Assembly (NCBI RefSeq): GCF_003010965.1
Contig: NZ_PGGM01000020.1
Location: 42,288-106,287, forward strand
Reading direction: 5' to 3'
Length of the DNA stretch: 64,000 nucleotides
DNA from: Phyllobacterium sophorae
GTDB lineage: Bacteria > Pseudomonadota > Alphaproteobacteria > Rhizobiales > Rhizobiaceae
Positions 20,271 through 31,699 of this stretch are shown in pieces. A program made the translations under genes and the position numbers. Below the pieces are notes generated by a model, which searched no databases, was not told where the DNA came from, and worked only from the letters and a program-made list of their open reading frames with translations. Numbering within the stretch: position 1 is the stretch's first letter; each line of letters starts with the position of its first letter.

Positions 20271-21229
20271 GCTGCCCCGAGCTTCTTTTGCCGGGCTTCC
20301 CAGGTGCCCGTTGTCTGTGGCTTGATGAATAGCGTCACGATATCCGGGTTGGCCTTTTTCAGGGCGGTCTCGATGCGCTGGACACAGGCCTCGATCTGTG
20401 GCGCCAGCACATGATCCTCAAATTCGACGCTGAGACCGGCAACGATCTGTTTCGGTCCCATGTGAACCGTTAGAACGCCGTTGGCTTTTTGAATGTCGGG
20501 ATCTCCGTTGGCGATGTCGAGAATTTGCTGTTCGGCCTCGGGTAGCGCTGCTTCACCCATCAGCAACCCCTTGCTTTCGCGGGCGAGGAATATTGCCGTC
20601 GCGCCAAGGACGAGCGAGATCCCGATTGAGGCAACGCCGTCAAGTTCAGGCATGTCGAAGACTTGCGCAGCCGAAATGCCGATGAAGGCGATGATCAGAC
20701 CAAGCAGCGCGGCAGTGTCTTCGAACAGGACGGTAAAGACACTGGGATCCTTGCTTTGACGCACCGCCTGCACATAGCCAAGCTTGCCCTTGACTGTCCG
20801 GAATTCTTTCAAGGCAACGAACCATGACGCGCCCTCAAAAACCATGGCAAAGCCGAGCACCACATAATTGACGAGGGGATTGGCGGCCGGTTCTGGGCGC
20901 ATGATATGGGTGAGACCCTCGTAGAACGAAACGCCGGCACCAACCGCAAAGACGAGAAGCGCGACGATGAAGCTCCAGAAGTAGAGTTCACGGCCGTGTC
21001 CGAGGGGGTGCGTCTTGTCTGCCGGCCTTGCAGCGCGGCGCAGACCGTAGAGCAGCAGGCCGCCATTGCCGGTATCGACGAGAGAATGAACCCCCTCCGA
21101 CAACATGGCGGAGCTGCCCGTAAAGAATGCGGCAATGAACTTGGTGGCAGCGATCAGCAGATTGCCAATAATCGCGGCATAGATCACCTTTTTCGATCCG
21201 GCATGAGTCGTTGCTGAATGTGATGCCAT
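20267..21229 (-). CDS. cation diffusion facilitator (CDF) transporter
   Basis: Inner-membrane divalent-cation/proton antiporter, probably for zinc. The 320-residue product has six membrane segments with the metal motifs EGVHSLVDTGN (HxxxD) and FEDTAALLG, and a C-terminal cytoplasmic dimerisation domain. The HPLGHGRELYFWSF segment resembles the SLC30A9-like branch. The ATG at 21229, with GGGG upstream, replaces a longer frame starting at 21364. The metal cannot be fixed from sequence alone. Confidence 0.9.
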   Translation of the reverse strand: MASHSATTHAGSKKVIYAAIIGNLLIAATKFIAAFFTGSSAMLSEGVHSLVDTGNGGLLLYGLRRAARPADKTHPLGHGRELYFWSFIVALLVFAVGAGVSFYEGLTHIMRPEPAANPLVNYVVLGFAMVFEGASWFVALKEFRTVKGKLGYVQAVRQSKDPSVFTVLFEDTAALLGLIIAFIGISAAQVFDMPELDGVASIGISLVLGATAIFLARESKGLLMGEAALPEAEQQILDIANGDPDIQKANGVLTVHMGPKQIVAGLSVEFEDHVLAPQIEACVQRIETALKKANPDIVTLFIKPQTTGTWEARQKKLGAA

Positions 21230-21398
21230 GCTGCCCCCTATCCGCTCGACAACGCCAGATGGTTTGAATCGTTCCGTGGCATGGCGACCATGCGATAAAC
21301 GCACGCGCCTGGCGGGGCTGCGGCAGCAAAAGGTCGGAATGGCGCTAGCCGTCGCCTGCTTCATGCGCTAACCCTGCCTGCAAATAGCGCAGGGCATC

Positions 21399-23414
21399 AT
21401 GGCTGAATCCACAACTGAACAAGCGATCTTCCTCGGCATCGATACGGGCGGCACCTATACGGACGCAGTTCTGTGGTCCGAACAACGCGGAGTCATCGCC
21501 AAGGCCAAGGCTCTCACCACGCGCCATGATCTGAGCGTCGGCATTGCGGGGGCGGTTGAGCGCATCGTTGCGGAGGCCTCCGTGCGTCCAGCGGACATCA
21601 GGCTTGTTTCCATGTCGACCACGCTTGCAACGAACGCGCTGGTCGAAGGGCAGGGTGGCCGCATCGCGCTCGTCATGGTGGGCTTCTCTGCAGCCGATCT
21701 GGAGAAGGCCGACCTTGGAACTGCTCTGGGCTCGGATCCGGTGGTGTTCATTCCCGGCGGACACGATGTCTATGGCCGCCCCCAACCGTTCGATACGGCT
21801 GCATTGATTGAGGCGTTGCCGCGTTTGAAGCAGGAAGTCACGGGCTTTGCCGTCTGTGCCTATTTTGCCGTGCGCAATCCGGAGCATGAAATCGCCGTCC
21901 GTGATCTGGTGCGCATGGAAACCGGACTTCCCGTCACCTGCAGTCATGAACTGTCGGCCAAGCTGAATGGCCCGCGGCGCGCCCTGACTACGGTGCTCAA
22001 TGCCCGCCTCATTGCCATGATTGACCGGCTCGTGGCCGCGACCGAAGGTTTTCTCGACCGGCGCGGCATCCATGCACCGCTGATGGTGGTGCGCGGCGAT
22101 GGCGCGCTTGTCTCGGCCGCCTTTGCCCGGCACCGGCCGATCGAGACGATACTCTCGGGACCGGCGGCCAGTCTGGTTGGCGCCCGGCATATGACCGGCC
22201 TCGACAATGCGATCGTCTCGGATATCGGCGGCACGACGACCGACGTGGCGGTTCTGGACAAGGGACGCCCGCGGCTCGACCCCAACGGAGCGACCGTTGG
22301 TGGCTTCCGCACCATGGTGGAAGCGGTAGCCATGCGTACCTTTGGCCTCGGCGGCGACTCGGAAGTATCGCTCGATGACAATGCGATGGCCCCTAGCATC
22401 AAGCTCGGACCCAGGCGGCTGGTGCCGCTGTCGCTGCTTGCAACCAATCACGGTGCGGTAGTCATCGATCATCTGGCGCGTCAGGTGAAAGCCGCGAATG
22501 CCGGGCGGCTCGACGGGCGTTTCGCGCTTCTGACCGGCGTTCCGGCACAGATGGCGTCGGGCTTGAGCAAAGGCGAGGCCGAGCTCTATGAACGCATCAC
22601 CGTCGAGCCGCAGCCGCTTGACCGGCTGTTGAATTCTGTCTCACAGGCGGCGACGATCAACCGGCTTGTTGCGCGGGGACTTGTGCATCTTTCAGGCTTT
22701 ACGCCATCGGATGCCTGTCACGTGCTTGGCCTGCAGAACAACTGGAACACGGAAGCGGCACGCTACGGTGCCATTCTCTATGCACGGCGCAAGGATGGCG
22801 CCGGGCGCCCGCTATGCGACACGCCGGAGGAAGTTTCCCACCGTACATTTGACGCGCTGATCCGCAGGTCATCCGAAGTCGTTCTCGAAACGGTCTTCGC
22901 CGAGGACGGGCTGGAGGGGCCGGAGACTGTGGCAAACCCCTTGGTGCATCGGGCTCTTTCAGGCAAAAGCGGGATTGCCGGCGTCCGGCTCGATATTGAC
23001 CGGCCAGTGATCGGACTCGGCGCATCTGCCCCGGTCTATTATCCGGCAGTGGGTGAAATGCTCGGCACGGAATGCATCGTTCCAGTCGATACGGACGTTG
23101 CCAATGCTTTGGGCGCAGTTGTCGGACAGGTGCGCGTGTCGGTCGAGGCACATATCAGCCAACCCGTGGAGGGTTTGTTCCGGGTCATGGCAGGTGAGAT
23201 CGTCAGGGATTTCCAGATTGAGGAGGAGTCGATCACCTTTGCAGAAGGTGTCCTGAAGCAGCAGGCCGGGTTACTGGCGCTGGAGGCTGGAACCGACGAA
23301 GCGCAGATCAGCATTGCCAGAGACATCAGTGCTGCAACCGTCGAGGAGCAACGCAAATTCATCGAGGCCGTGCTGATTGCCACTGCTTCGGGCAGACCGA
23401 GGATCGCACACTAG
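21399..23414 (+). CDS. hydantoinase/oxoprolinase family protein (HyuA-like)
   Basis: ASKHA-fold ATPase subunit related to N-methylhydantoinase A and 5-oxoprolinase. The 671-residue product starts with the phosphate loop GIDTGGTYTDAV, followed by a Hydant_A_N domain and a central domain with SDIGGTTTDVAV. No HyuB-type partner is next to it, unlike most systems, so it either acts alone or its partner is elsewhere. The start ATG at 21399 is well placed. The substrate is unknown. Confidence 0.87.
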   Translation: MAESTTEQAIFLGIDTGGTYTDAVLWSEQRGVIAKAKALTTRHDLSVGIAGAVERIVAEASVRPADIRLVSMSTTLATNALVEGQGGRIALVMVGFSAADLEKADLGTALGSDPVVFIPGGHDVYGRPQPFDTAALIEALPRLKQEVTGFAVCAYFAVRNPEHEIAVRDLVRMETGLPVTCSHELSAKLNGPRRALTTVLNARLIAMIDRLVAATEGFLDRRGIHAPLMVVRGDGALVSAAFARHRPIETILSGPAASLVGARHMTGLDNAIVSDIGGTTTDVAVLDKGRPRLDPNGATVGGFRTMVEAVAMRTFGLGGDSEVSLDDNAMAPSIKLGPRRLVPLSLLATNHGAVVIDHLARQVKAANAGRLDGRFALLTGVPAQMASGLSKGEAELYERITVEPQPLDRLLNSVSQAATINRLVARGLVHLSGFTPSDACHVLGLQNNWNTEAARYGAILYARRKDGAGRPLCDTPEEVSHRTFDALIRRSSEVVLETVFAEDGLEGPETVANPLVHRALSGKSGIAGVRLDIDRPVIGLGASAPVYYPAVGEMLGTECIVPVDTDVANALGAVVGQVRVSVEAHISQPVEGLFRVMAGEIVRDFQIEEESITFAEGVLKQQAGLLALEAGTDEAQISIARDISAATVEEQRKFIEAVLIATASGRPRIAH

Positions 23415-23521
23415 ATCATTCTTTCCACCAGGGCATAAATCCTGTTCACTATTGATGAATTGACGCGGAATGCTCCGATGTGTTCAAGGGTAGGATGACG
23501 AAAATCTTGAAGGAACCGATC

Positions 23522-25699
23522 ATGGGCGAGCGTATCGAAATCAACGGGTTGCAGGTGGCGAAGGAGCTCCACGACTTTGTGGTCAACGAAGCCATTCCGG
23601 GAACCGGTATCGATGCTGCACAATTCTGGTCAGGGCTCGCGCAGATTATTGATGATCTGGCGCCGAAAAATCGTGAATTGCTGCAAAGACGCGATGCTTT
23701 TCAGCAAAAGCTGGACGATTTCTATAGGGAGAAGCGCAACGCCGGCTATAGCCAGGAAGAATATGAGACCTTCCTGAAGGAGATCGGGTATCTGCTGCCC
23801 GAAGGCGGTGCATTTTCCGTGTCCACGAGCAATGTCGATCCGGAAATCGCGATCACCGCCGGCCCGCAGCTCGTCGTTCCGGTGATGAATGCCCGTTACG
23901 CGCTGAACGCTGCAAATGCGCGCTGGGGTTCACTCTATGATGCGCTCTACGGCACGGACGCCATTCCGGACGAAGGCGGTGCCGAAAAGGGCACGGCTTT
24001 CAATCCATTGCGCGGCGCCAAGGTCATTGCCTGGGCCAAGGCATTTCTGGATGAAAGTGCACCGCTCGATGGCGCGAATTGGGCGGATGTCGCTGGATTT
24101 AGTATTGAAAATCAGGAGCTTACCCTAGGCGTCAACGGCAAATCAGTTACGCTCAAGGACGAAGGCCAGTTTGCCGGCTATCGCGGCGATGCCAAGGCGC
24201 CGGCCGCAATCCTGCTGGTCAAGAATGGCCTGCATGTCGAGATTGTCGTCAATGCCGGCCACACGATCGGCAAGAGCGATCCTGCCCACATTGCCGATGT
24301 CCTGCTGGAATCCGCGCTGACGACGATCCAGGATTGCGAGGACTCCGTTGCCGCGGTCGATGCGGAGGACAAGGTCGTTGTCTATCGCAACTGGCTCGGT
24401 CTGATGAACGGCGATCTCGAAGACACATTCGAGAAGGGTGGCAAGACGGTCACGCGCAAGCTCAATGCCGACCGCGACTATACCGGCAAGGATGGCAAGC
24501 CGCTGAAAGTGCCTGGCCGCTCACTGATGCTGGTGCGTAATGTTGGTCACCTGATGACCAATCCAGCCATTCTCGACAAAGACGGCAATGAGATACCCGA
24601 AGGCATTATGGATGCGGCTATCACCGCTTTGGCTTCCCTCCATGATATCGGACCGAATGGACGGCACATGAATTCCCGTGCTGGCTCCATGTATGTCGTG
24701 AAACCGAAAATGCATGGTCCCGAAGAGGTCGCATTCGCCTCCGAACTGTTCGGACGTGTCGAGAAATTGCTCGGTTTGCGATCGAATACGATCAAGATGG
24801 GTATCATGGACGAAGAGCGCCGCACGACGGTGAATCTGAAAGAAGCAATTCGCGCCGCCAAGGAGCGAGTCGTCTTCATCAACACCGGATTCCTCGATCG
24901 CACCGGCGATGAAATTCATACCTCCATGGAAGCTGGCCCGATGATCCGCAAGGGCGACATGAAGCAGGCTTCCTGGATCGGCGCCTACGAAAACTGGAAT
25001 GTCGATGTCGGCCTCGAATGCGGACTTTCCGGCCACGCTCAGATCGGGAAGGGCATGTGGGCGATGCCCGACCTGATGGCTGCTATGCTTGAACAGAAGA
25101 TCGCCCATCCCAAAGCTGGCGCCAACACTGCCTGGGTACCATCGCCGACCGCTGCGACATTGCACGCCACCCATTATCACAAGGTCAATGTCGCCGATGT
25201 GCAGGCCGGGTTGAAAAAGCGCGGCCGGGCAAAGCTCAGCGACATCCTGTCTGTGCCGGTCGCCTCGCGCCCCAACTGGACGCCGGAAGACATCCAGCGT
25301 GAACTCGACAACAATGCGCAGGGAATACTCGGTTATGTCGTGCGTTGGGTCGATCAGGGCGTCGGTTGTTCCAAGGTGCCGGACATCAACAATGTCGGCC
25401 TGATGGAAGACCGCGCGACGCTACGCATCTCCGCCCAGCACATCGCAAACTGGTTGCACCATGGTGTCGCAACGGAGGCGCAAGTGCTTGAAACCCTGAA
25501 ACGAATGGCAGCTGTCGTCGACAAGCAGAATGCGGGCGATCCGCTCTATCAGCCAATGGCAGCGGATTTTGATGGTTCCATCGCCTTCCAGGCTGCCTGC
25601 GATCTCGTTTTCAAAGGCCGCGAACAGCCCAATGGCTATACCGAGCCGGTCCTGCATCGCCGCCGGTTGGAGCTGAAGGCCAAGCAATTGGCCTCATAG
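23522..25699 (+). CDS. glcB: malate synthase G
   Basis: Condenses glyoxylate and acetyl-CoA to malate in the glyoxylate shunt or glycolate pathway. The 725-residue product matches the long G isoform. Recognisable segments are [17 protein letters not shown] at the N-terminus and [20 protein letters not shown] before the catalytic centre. The ATG at 23522 has GAAGGAA upstream and fits the family; two earlier starts would add 14 or 9 residues. No glycolate oxidase or isocitrate lyase gene is in the window. Confidence 0.97.
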   Translation: MGERIEINGLQVAKELHDFVVNEAIPGTGIDAAQFWSGLAQIIDDLAPKNRELLQRRDAFQQKLDDFYREKRNAGYSQEEYETFLKEIGYLLPEGGAFSVSTSNVDPEIAITAGPQLVVPVMNARYALNAANARWGSLYDALYGTDAIPDEGGAEKGTAFNPLRGAKVIAWAKAFLDESAPLDGANWADVAGFSIENQELTLGVNGKSVTLKDEGQFAGYRGDAKAPAAILLVKNGLHVEIVVNAGHTIGKSDPAHIADVLLESALTTIQDCEDSVAAVDAEDKVVVYRNWLGLMNGDLEDTFEKGGKTVTRKLNADRDYTGKDGKPLKVPGRSLMLVRNVGHLMTNPAILDKDGNEIPEGIMDAAITALASLHDIGPNGRHMNSRAGSMYVVKPKMHGPEEVAFASELFGRVEKLLGLRSNTIKMGIMDEERRTTVNLKEAIRAAKERVVFINTGFLDRTGDEIHTSMEAGPMIRKGDMKQASWIGAYENWNVDVGLECGLSGHAQIGKGMWAMPDLMAAMLEQKIAHPKAGANTAWVPSPTAATLHATHYHKVNVADVQAGLKKRGRAKLSDILSVPVASRPNWTPEDIQRELDNNAQGILGYVVRWVDQGVGCSKVPDINNVGLMEDRATLRISAQHIANWLHHGVATEAQVLETLKRMAAVVDKQNAGDPLYQPMAADFDGSIAFQAACDLVFKGREQPNGYTEPVLHRRRLELKAKQLAS

Positions 25700-25707
25700 A
25701 TCCGAAA

Positions 25708-26232
25708 ATGGCTGCCCTGTACCGCGCCCGATGCCTTGCTCTCCTGATCATATCGATCGTGGGGAGTACAGCATCGACGCTTGCGGGGGAGGTGCAGGCA
25801 GAAATCGAGATTGTTGATTGGGGGTTGACCAGCGCCAAGGAAGTTGGGTCCGAAGCATCCCCCGATACTCCAACGGGATTGAACCGGTTGGTGGAAGGAC
25901 CGGTCAACGTGATCCGTACCACGAAAATTCACGCCTGCATCGGGACGAGCTTCGGCATTCTCTACAGGATTGCCGGGATGGAGCACCTTAATGTCCTTCC
26001 CATTACGGTGGTTGTTCTTCATCCGTTGATCAGGACCCCGGATGGAAGATCGATGCAGAAGAGCAGCTGGCCCGATAGCGCCGCTCCGCAGCAGCGCTAT
26101 GCTGGCTGGGTTTTCGAGGAAAACTTCGAGCTCGTGTCCGGCCCATGGACGATCTCATTGCGTGATAAATCGGGCGAGGAACTGATATCGAAGAACTTCG
26201 ACGTGATTGCTGGAAACTGCCCGATTTCCTGA
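25708..26232 (+). CDS. exported DUF3859-type protein
   Basis: 174-residue protein with a signal peptide (hydrophobic residues about 8-25, cleavage near TLAG). The C-terminal part contains GWVFEENFELVSGPWTISL, the pattern I associate with DUF3859 proteins. The function of this family is not known to me. It starts 8 bases after malate synthase, so the two may share a transcript. Confidence 0.75.
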   Translation: MAALYRARCLALLIISIVGSTASTLAGEVQAEIEIVDWGLTSAKEVGSEASPDTPTGLNRLVEGPVNVIRTTKIHACIGTSFGILYRIAGMEHLNVLPITVVVLHPLIRTPDGRSMQKSSWPDSAAPQQRYAGWVFEENFELVSGPWTISLRDKSGEELISKNFDVIAGNCPIS

Positions 26233-26275
26233 AGTGTTTGTTCTGATAGGTTCTCAATCAACGCGAGGACGAAAG

Positions 26276-27082
26276 ATGTCGAACCGGATGAGCCGCATTG
26301 GAATGCTTGCATGTTTCGTCAGCGCACTCGTGGTGGTATTTTCGTACGGAAGTAATGTTGCCTCCGGTGCTTCTGATTCCGGTCTCTATCGGTCACAGGC
26401 CGTCGTCTCCGGTCAAGGAGAGGCCAACAGGGCCCTCGGTCTCGCACAATGTCTGGAAGATGTTCTGGTCAAGGTTTCCGGCGATCCGCGCCTGATCGGA
26501 GACCCAAAGGTTGTCGAGCTAACCGGGCAGGCGGCCGGGTTTGTTGCCAGATTCCGGTATCGGGATCGTATGTCGGGCATTCCCATACACGACGAACAGG
26601 GCTCTTACGACAGGCCGCATGATCTTGCCGTCGAATTTGACAAGGCAAAAGTCGATGCAGCTTTGCAATCGCTTGGTCGGGAGCCCTGGCTCTCAACCAG
26701 GCCGCGTGTCGTGGTGTTCCTCGCGGTGCACGGGAGAAAGGAGAGCTTCGCATTGACCAGCGACAGCGAACATGATCCCGATATGCGTACTGCACTCGCA
26801 GCGGCCGCTGAACGGGTTGGTTTACGGATGGCGTTGCCAACACGGACGCAATTCGCACTCAAGGGCAAGAGCAGGGACATACCAGCTGAAGATTTCGATG
26901 TCGCACTGACTGGAACCTTGGCCTGGAGTGACAGGGCTCTCGGCTGGATTGCAGACTGGCGATTGCATTCGCCGGGGAGAATATATCATTGGCAAATCCG
27001 CGGTGTTGGCTTCGATGACGCCTTTCGCAATGGCATGCGGGGCGCCGTGCAAGTTCTTTCCGGTCATGGTCAGCCGCAATAG
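26276..27082 (+). CDS. exported DUF2066-type protein
   Basis: 268-residue predicted exported protein with an N-terminal hydrophobic signal (about residues 8-30). The segment ALGLAQCLEDVLVKVSGDPRL followed by a VFLAVHG region resembles DUF2066 proteins, which have no established role. The ATG at 26276 is preceded by GAGGA. It lies 43 bases after the DUF3859 gene on the same strand. Confidence 0.75.
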   Translation: MSNRMSRIGMLACFVSALVVVFSYGSNVASGASDSGLYRSQAVVSGQGEANRALGLAQCLEDVLVKVSGDPRLIGDPKVVELTGQAAGFVARFRYRDRMSGIPIHDEQGSYDRPHDLAVEFDKAKVDAALQSLGREPWLSTRPRVVVFLAVHGRKESFALTSDSEHDPDMRTALAAAAERVGLRMALPTRTQFALKGKSRDIPAEDFDVALTGTLAWSDRALGWIADWRLHSPGRIYHWQIRGVGFDDAFRNGMRGAVQVLSGHGQPQ

Positions 27083-27142
27083 ATTGCTCGCGGCGATGCT
27101 GCCTACTTGTTTGCTGGCTGATTCTTGTTTAGGCGATGGCGC

Positions 27143-27832
27143 ATGAAACTGCTTGCGCTCGATACCGCTGCCAATCTCTGTTCCGTTGCCATTCTCGATG
27201 TCGAAACCGGGACTATCCTGGCAGAGATAAGCGAAGATATCGGCAAGGGGCATGCCGAGCGCCTGATGGCGGTGATTGGGCAGGTTACCAAAAGGGCCAA
27301 TATCGCCATTGGTGAGATTGGCAAGATCGCGGTCAGCGTCGGCCCTGGCTCATTCACTGGCGTCCGCGTAGGTGTATCTACGGCGCGGGGCTTCGCACTT
27401 GCCCTGAAATGCCCGGTGGTTGGCATCAGTACACTCGAGGCGCTGGCCTACGATGCAGCGAAACTGATCCCGGGCAACTCCATTCTTTCGATCATCGATG
27501 CCCGGCGCGGTGAGCTTTATGCGCAATTCTTCGGCGAGGATGGGTCAGCGCTGTCGGAGCCCATGGTGACGACCCTACCCCAGATTCTCGAACAATTGAC
27601 GGAGCGTGGTCCTGACTATGTCCTTGCGGGTTCTGGTGCTCCTCTCGTCAATGAAAATCTGGATCGCCCGCTCGACGCTGCCGTAAAGGCGGCAACCGGC
27701 AGCATCGAAGCATTCGCCCGGCTTGGCGCAGTGCGTATTGCCGACCGCGAATCGCCAAAACCACTTTATCTGCGCGGACTCGACGTCAAACCCCAACAGG
27801 GCTTTGTCCTGAAGAGGCAGGTCACGGAATGA
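27143..27832 (+). CDS. tsaB: tRNA threonylcarbamoyladenosine synthesis protein TsaB
   Basis: Non-catalytic ASKHA-fold partner of TsaD in the t6A37 tRNA modification complex. The 229-residue product begins MKLLALDTAANLCSVA and contains VSVGPGSFTGVRVG, both diagnostic. The ATG at 27143 replaces an upstream TTG. Its stop overlaps the next start as ATGA, coupling it to rimI, the usual arrangement. tsaD is not in the window. Confidence 0.95.
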   Translation: MKLLALDTAANLCSVAILDVETGTILAEISEDIGKGHAERLMAVIGQVTKRANIAIGEIGKIAVSVGPGSFTGVRVGVSTARGFALALKCPVVGISTLEALAYDAAKLIPGNSILSIIDARRGELYAQFFGEDGSALSEPMVTTLPQILEQLTERGPDYVLAGSGAPLVNENLDRPLDAAVKAATGSIEAFARLGAVRIADRESPKPLYLRGLDVKPQQGFVLKRQVTE

Positions 27833-28332
27833 TCGGCTTTCCTTTCGACAATCTGCGGCCACGCAACTTCGTTATCGAACCGCTCATTCGCGATGACGCC
27901 GCAAACCTCGCTGGCATCCACAGTCTGACTTTCCGTCAACCGTGGAGCGATGACGATTTTCATGCCCTGCTGGTTGACGATAATGTGTTTGGGTTCATCG
28001 CCAGGGAAGAAGGAAATCGCAGGGCCCAACCCGGCGGCTTTGTACTGGCAAGGCTCGTGATGGATGAGGCGGAAATCCTCACAATAGCGGTGACACCGCA
28101 AGCGCAGCGCAGGGGCCTTGGCCATGCATTGATGGACGCGACGCTCCGACACTTGCACAACGCCCGCGCCGGCATGCTCTTTCTGGAGGTGGATGAACTG
28201 AACGCCCCGGCTCTGGCACTCTATCGCAGACTGGGATTCAAACAGGTTGGAAAACGGCCTGGCTACTACCAAACGGCCTCAGGGCGCTCGGCCGCTCTGA
28301 CAATGCGCCGCGATCTGAAACCGGGTCGCTGA
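27829..28332 (+). CDS. rimI: ribosomal-protein-alanine N-acetyltransferase RimI-like
   Basis: GNAT acetyltransferase that in E. coli acetylates the N-terminus of ribosomal protein S18. The 167-residue product has the acetyl-CoA loop AVTPQAQRRGLGHALM and the family pattern ALYRRLGFKQVGKRPGYY. It is translationally coupled to tsaB by an ATGA overlap. The N-terminal extension of about 20 residues is longer than in E. coli. Confidence 0.9.
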   Translation: MIGFPFDNLRPRNFVIEPLIRDDAANLAGIHSLTFRQPWSDDDFHALLVDDNVFGFIAREEGNRRAQPGGFVLARLVMDEAEILTIAVTPQAQRRGLGHALMDATLRHLHNARAGMLFLEVDELNAPALALYRRLGFKQVGKRPGYYQTASGRSAALTMRRDLKPGR

Positions 28333-28333
28333 C

Positions 28334-29185
28334 ATGGTGGCCTGGTTGCGTTTCATGGTGATGGCGACGGCATTTGTCCTTACGATCCTTTTCCTCGTAC
28401 CCTTGCAGTATGCGTTCTTGAAGACGGGCTGGGGGCCGCGAACCAAAGCGCCGATGCTCTTCCACCGTATCGTGAGTCGGCTACTCGGTTTCCGTATCCA
28501 TGTGCACGGGGAAATGGCGAAAGATCGCCCGCTTCTGCTCACCGCCAATCACACCTCCTGGACCGACATTGTCATCCTTGGTTCCTTGCGTGAAATGGCT
28601 TTCATCGCCAAGGCGGAAGTGGCAACCTGGCCGTTGTTTGGCATGCTCGCCAAATTGCAGCGCACGGTATTCATCGAACGGGAAAAACGTGGAAAGACGC
28701 ATCAGCAAGCCAGTGTCATCGCAACCCGCCTTGCTGCCGGCGATGCGATGGTACTTTTCGCTGAAGGCACGACTTCGGACGGCAATCGCGTCCTTCCTTT
28801 CAAGACTTCGCTGTTTGGTGCTGCCCAGGTGGCTATCCGCGAAACTGACGTGCAGACAGTGACCGTACAGCCGGTGGCGATCGCATATACCCGGGTTCAC
28901 GGCATTCCGATGGGGCGCGTTCATCGGCCGATCGTTGCCTGGCCGGGCGATGTGCCACTCGGGCCGAGCCTCATCGGACTTTTGAAGGACGGGGCCGTCG
29001 ATGTAGACGTCTGGTTTGGCGAGCCCATGGTGATCGATGAAAAAAGTGATCGCAAGGCTTTGGCGCGGACCATGGAAAAACGGGTGCGCGCGATGGTGCT
29101 CTCTTCGCTAATGGGCCGCGATCTTGTCAACCCGTCGGCCGAAAGCAACGAAGAGGCTATTCTCAACGGCGACAAAAACCGTTAG
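28334..29185 (+). CDS. plsC: 1-acyl-sn-glycerol-3-phosphate acyltransferase
   Basis: Membrane acyltransferase making phosphatidic acid (or, in the OlsA branch, ornithine lipid). The 283-residue product has an N-terminal membrane helix, the catalytic NHTSWTD (HxxxxD) motif, and FAEGTTSDG as the substrate-binding motif. It follows rimI after one base. The paralogue identity, PlsC versus OlsA, cannot be decided from these motifs. Confidence 0.9.
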   Translation: MVAWLRFMVMATAFVLTILFLVPLQYAFLKTGWGPRTKAPMLFHRIVSRLLGFRIHVHGEMAKDRPLLLTANHTSWTDIVILGSLREMAFIAKAEVATWPLFGMLAKLQRTVFIEREKRGKTHQQASVIATRLAAGDAMVLFAEGTTSDGNRVLPFKTSLFGAAQVAIRETDVQTVTVQPVAIAYTRVHGIPMGRVHRPIVAWPGDVPLGPSLIGLLKDGAVDVDVWFGEPMVIDEKSDRKALARTMEKRVRAMVLSSLMGRDLVNPSAESNEEAILNGDKNR

Positions 29186-29195
29186 AAGCCTGCTC

Positions 29196-30641
29196 ATGGA
29201 CGATATCAACATTACCACCGAGCCGGATGCAGCCTCCGGAACCCTGACGCTTTCGCCAGCGCTCGCCAATACGCGCAAGGTCTATGTGAAGACCTATGGC
29301 TGCCAGATGAATGTCTATGACAGTCAGCGCATGACCGACAGTCTGGCGGCGGAAGGCTATAGCCCGACCGATACGGCCGAGGACGCGGATCTGGTGCTGA
29401 TCAATACCTGTCACATTCGCGAAAAGGCGTCGGAAAAGCTTTATTCAGCACTGGGTCGTCTGCGCAAGATGAAGGATGCGCGGGCGAAAGAGGGCCGCGA
29501 GCTTACTGTTGGTGTCGCTGGCTGCGTCGCACAGGCCGAAGGTGACGAGATCACGCGCCGAGCCCCGGTTGTGGACCTGGTCGTTGGCCCGCAGACCTAT
29601 CACCGGCTGCCGCAGGCGCTCGCCCGTGTGCGCCAGGGCGAACGTGTCGTCGAGACCGATTATGCGATCGAAGACAAATTCGAACATCTGCCAGCTCCAG
29701 CGAAAGAGCAGACCAGAAGCCGTGGCGTAACTGCCTTTTTGACCGTGCAGGAAGGGTGCGACAAGTTCTGCACATTCTGTGTGGTGCCCTACACCCGTGG
29801 TTCGGAAGTATCACGGCCCGTCGCCCAAATCCTTAAGGAAGCCGAAAAGCTTGCCGATGCCGGTGTACGCGAACTGACGCTGCTTGGCCAGAACGTCAAC
29901 GCCTGGCATGGGATGAGCGATGACGGACGCGAGTGGGGCCTGGGCGAACTGCTCTATCGTCTGGCTGAGATTCCCGGTATTGCCCGTTTGCGTTACGTGA
30001 CCAGTCATCCGCGGGACATGGATGACACGCTGATCAACGCCCATCGCGACCTTGCCATACTGATGCCTTATCTGCATCTGCCGGTTCAGTCGGGTTCCGA
30101 TCGCATCCTCAAGGCGATGAACCGCCGACATACCGGAGCTGACTATCTGCGCCTGATCGAACGCATCCGCGGTGCCCGTTCGGACATCGCGCTGTCAGGA
30201 GATTTCATCGTTGGCTTTCCCGGTGAGACGGAGGCCGATTTCGAGGCGACGATGCAGATCGTACGCGACGTTACCTACGCCGCGGCCTATTCGTTCAAAT
30301 ATTCGCCGCGGCCCGGCACACCCGGCGCCGATATGGAGAATCATGTCGAAGAATCGGTGAAGGATGAGAGGCTGCAGCGGTTGCAGGCTCTGCTTAGCGA
30401 ACAGCAATATGCCTTCCAGCGCAGTCTCGTCGGAAAATCAATGGATGTACTGGTCGAAAAGGCCGGAAGGGTGCCTGGGCAGATGGTCGGACGATCTCCT
30501 TGGTTACAACCTGTAATTATAGATGTACACGGCGGTCGAATCGGCGACATTATCAGCGTACGAATCATCGACACCGGGACCAACAGTCTGATTGGTGTTC
30601 GGGAGATGAACTCGGCGAGCAATGGGACTATAACGGGCTGA
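29196..30641 (+). CDS. miaB: tRNA-2-methylthio-N6-dimethylallyladenosine synthase
   Basis: Radical-SAM methylthiotransferase acting on i6A37 of tRNA. The 481-residue product has the N-terminal Fe-S Cys residues ([21 protein letters not shown]), the radical-SAM triad CDKFCTFC and a C-terminal TRAM domain. The ATG at 29196 is 10 bases after plsC. It belongs to the conserved plsC-miaB-phoH-ybeY-corC-lnt run. Confidence 0.97.
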   Translation: MDDINITTEPDAASGTLTLSPALANTRKVYVKTYGCQMNVYDSQRMTDSLAAEGYSPTDTAEDADLVLINTCHIREKASEKLYSALGRLRKMKDARAKEGRELTVGVAGCVAQAEGDEITRRAPVVDLVVGPQTYHRLPQALARVRQGERVVETDYAIEDKFEHLPAPAKEQTRSRGVTAFLTVQEGCDKFCTFCVVPYTRGSEVSRPVAQILKEAEKLADAGVRELTLLGQNVNAWHGMSDDGREWGLGELLYRLAEIPGIARLRYVTSHPRDMDDTLINAHRDLAILMPYLHLPVQSGSDRILKAMNRRHTGADYLRLIERIRGARSDIALSGDFIVGFPGETEADFEATMQIVRDVTYAAAYSFKYSPRPGTPGADMENHVEESVKDERLQRLQALLSEQQYAFQRSLVGKSMDVLVEKAGRVPGQMVGRSPWLQPVIIDVHGGRIGDIISVRIIDTGTNSLIGVREMNSASNGTITG

Positions 30642-30662
30642 ACACTTTTTTAGGAGAGCCGT

Positions 30663-31682
30663 TTGAACGCCACCGAAAAACTGAAACCCGCTCCGTCCGG
30701 AGCCTCGGATCTGGCGCATATCGTACTGACATTTGATAACAACCGGCTGGCGAGTGCGCTGTTCGGCCAGTTTGATGAAAATCTAGCCCGTATCGAGCAG
30801 AAACTGGGTGTCGATGTCCGCTCAAAGGGCAACCAGCTTGCTATTCGCGGCGAGCCAGGCGCCACCGAACAGGCGCGCAGGGCACTCGACCAGCTCTACG
30901 AACAATTACAGAAGGGCCATGACATCTCCGCGTCCGATGTCGATGGCGCGCTCCGTATGGCGATTGCCGCCGACGACCAGTTGACGCTTCCCACTATGGA
31001 AAACAAGAGCAAGATGGCTGCCGCCCAGATATCGACCCGCAAGAAGACGATCTTTGCCCGTACACCGACGCAGGACGCCTATATGCGCGCACTTGATCGC
31101 TCGGAACTGGTGTTCGGCGTAGGTCCTGCAGGTACAGGCAAAACCTATCTGGCGGTGGCCCATGCGGCGATGCTTCTTGAACGCGGACTTGTCGACCGCA
31201 TTATCCTTTCGCGTCCTGCGGTGGAAGCGGGTGAACGGCTGGGGTTCCTTCCGGGGGACATGAAGGAAAAGGTCGATCCCTATCTGCGTCCGCTCTATGA
31301 CGCACTCTATGACATGATGCCCGCTGACAAGGTCGAGCGCGCGATCGCCGCAGGTGTGATCGAGATCGCGCCGCTAGCCTTCATGCGTGGCCGCACGCTG
31401 GCCCATTCGGCGATTATTCTCGATGAAGCGCAAAACACGACTGCCATGCAGATGAAGATGTTTTTGACACGTCTTGGCGAAAACGGCCGAATGATCATTA
31501 CGGGCGATCCAAGCCAGATCGATTTACCCCCCGGTCAGAAGTCCGGTCTGGTTGAGGCGCTCAGAATCCTTGATGGCGTCAGTGGCATCGTCACGGTCAG
31601 GTTCACAGACGTGGACGTGGTTCGTCATCCGCTTGTCGCTGCGATCGTGCGGGCCTATGACAAGGAAGGCGCCAAGGCCTGA
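30663..31682 (+). CDS. phoH: PhoH family ATPase (PhoH-like protein)
   Basis: P-loop ATPase with an N-terminal KH-like region. The Walker A motif is GPAGTGKT and the Walker B motif ILDEAQNT. Its role is probably in RNA metabolism, as suggested by its fixed neighbours miaB and ybeY. The 339-residue frame starts at a TTG, preceded by AGGAG at 6-base spacing; no better ATG exists. The exact cellular function of the family remains unclear. Confidence 0.94.
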   Translation: MNATEKLKPAPSGASDLAHIVLTFDNNRLASALFGQFDENLARIEQKLGVDVRSKGNQLAIRGEPGATEQARRALDQLYEQLQKGHDISASDVDGALRMAIAADDQLTLPTMENKSKMAAAQISTRKKTIFARTPTQDAYMRALDRSELVFGVGPAGTGKTYLAVAHAAMLLERGLVDRIILSRPAVEAGERLGFLPGDMKEKVDPYLRPLYDALYDMMPADKVERAIAAGVIEIAPLAFMRGRTLAHSAIILDEAQNTTAMQMKMFLTRLGENGRMIITGDPSQIDLPPGQKSGLVEALRILDGVSGIVTVRFTDVDVVRHPLVAAIVRAYDKEGAKA

Positions 31683-31699
31683 GGCCTTGCGATGAGATT

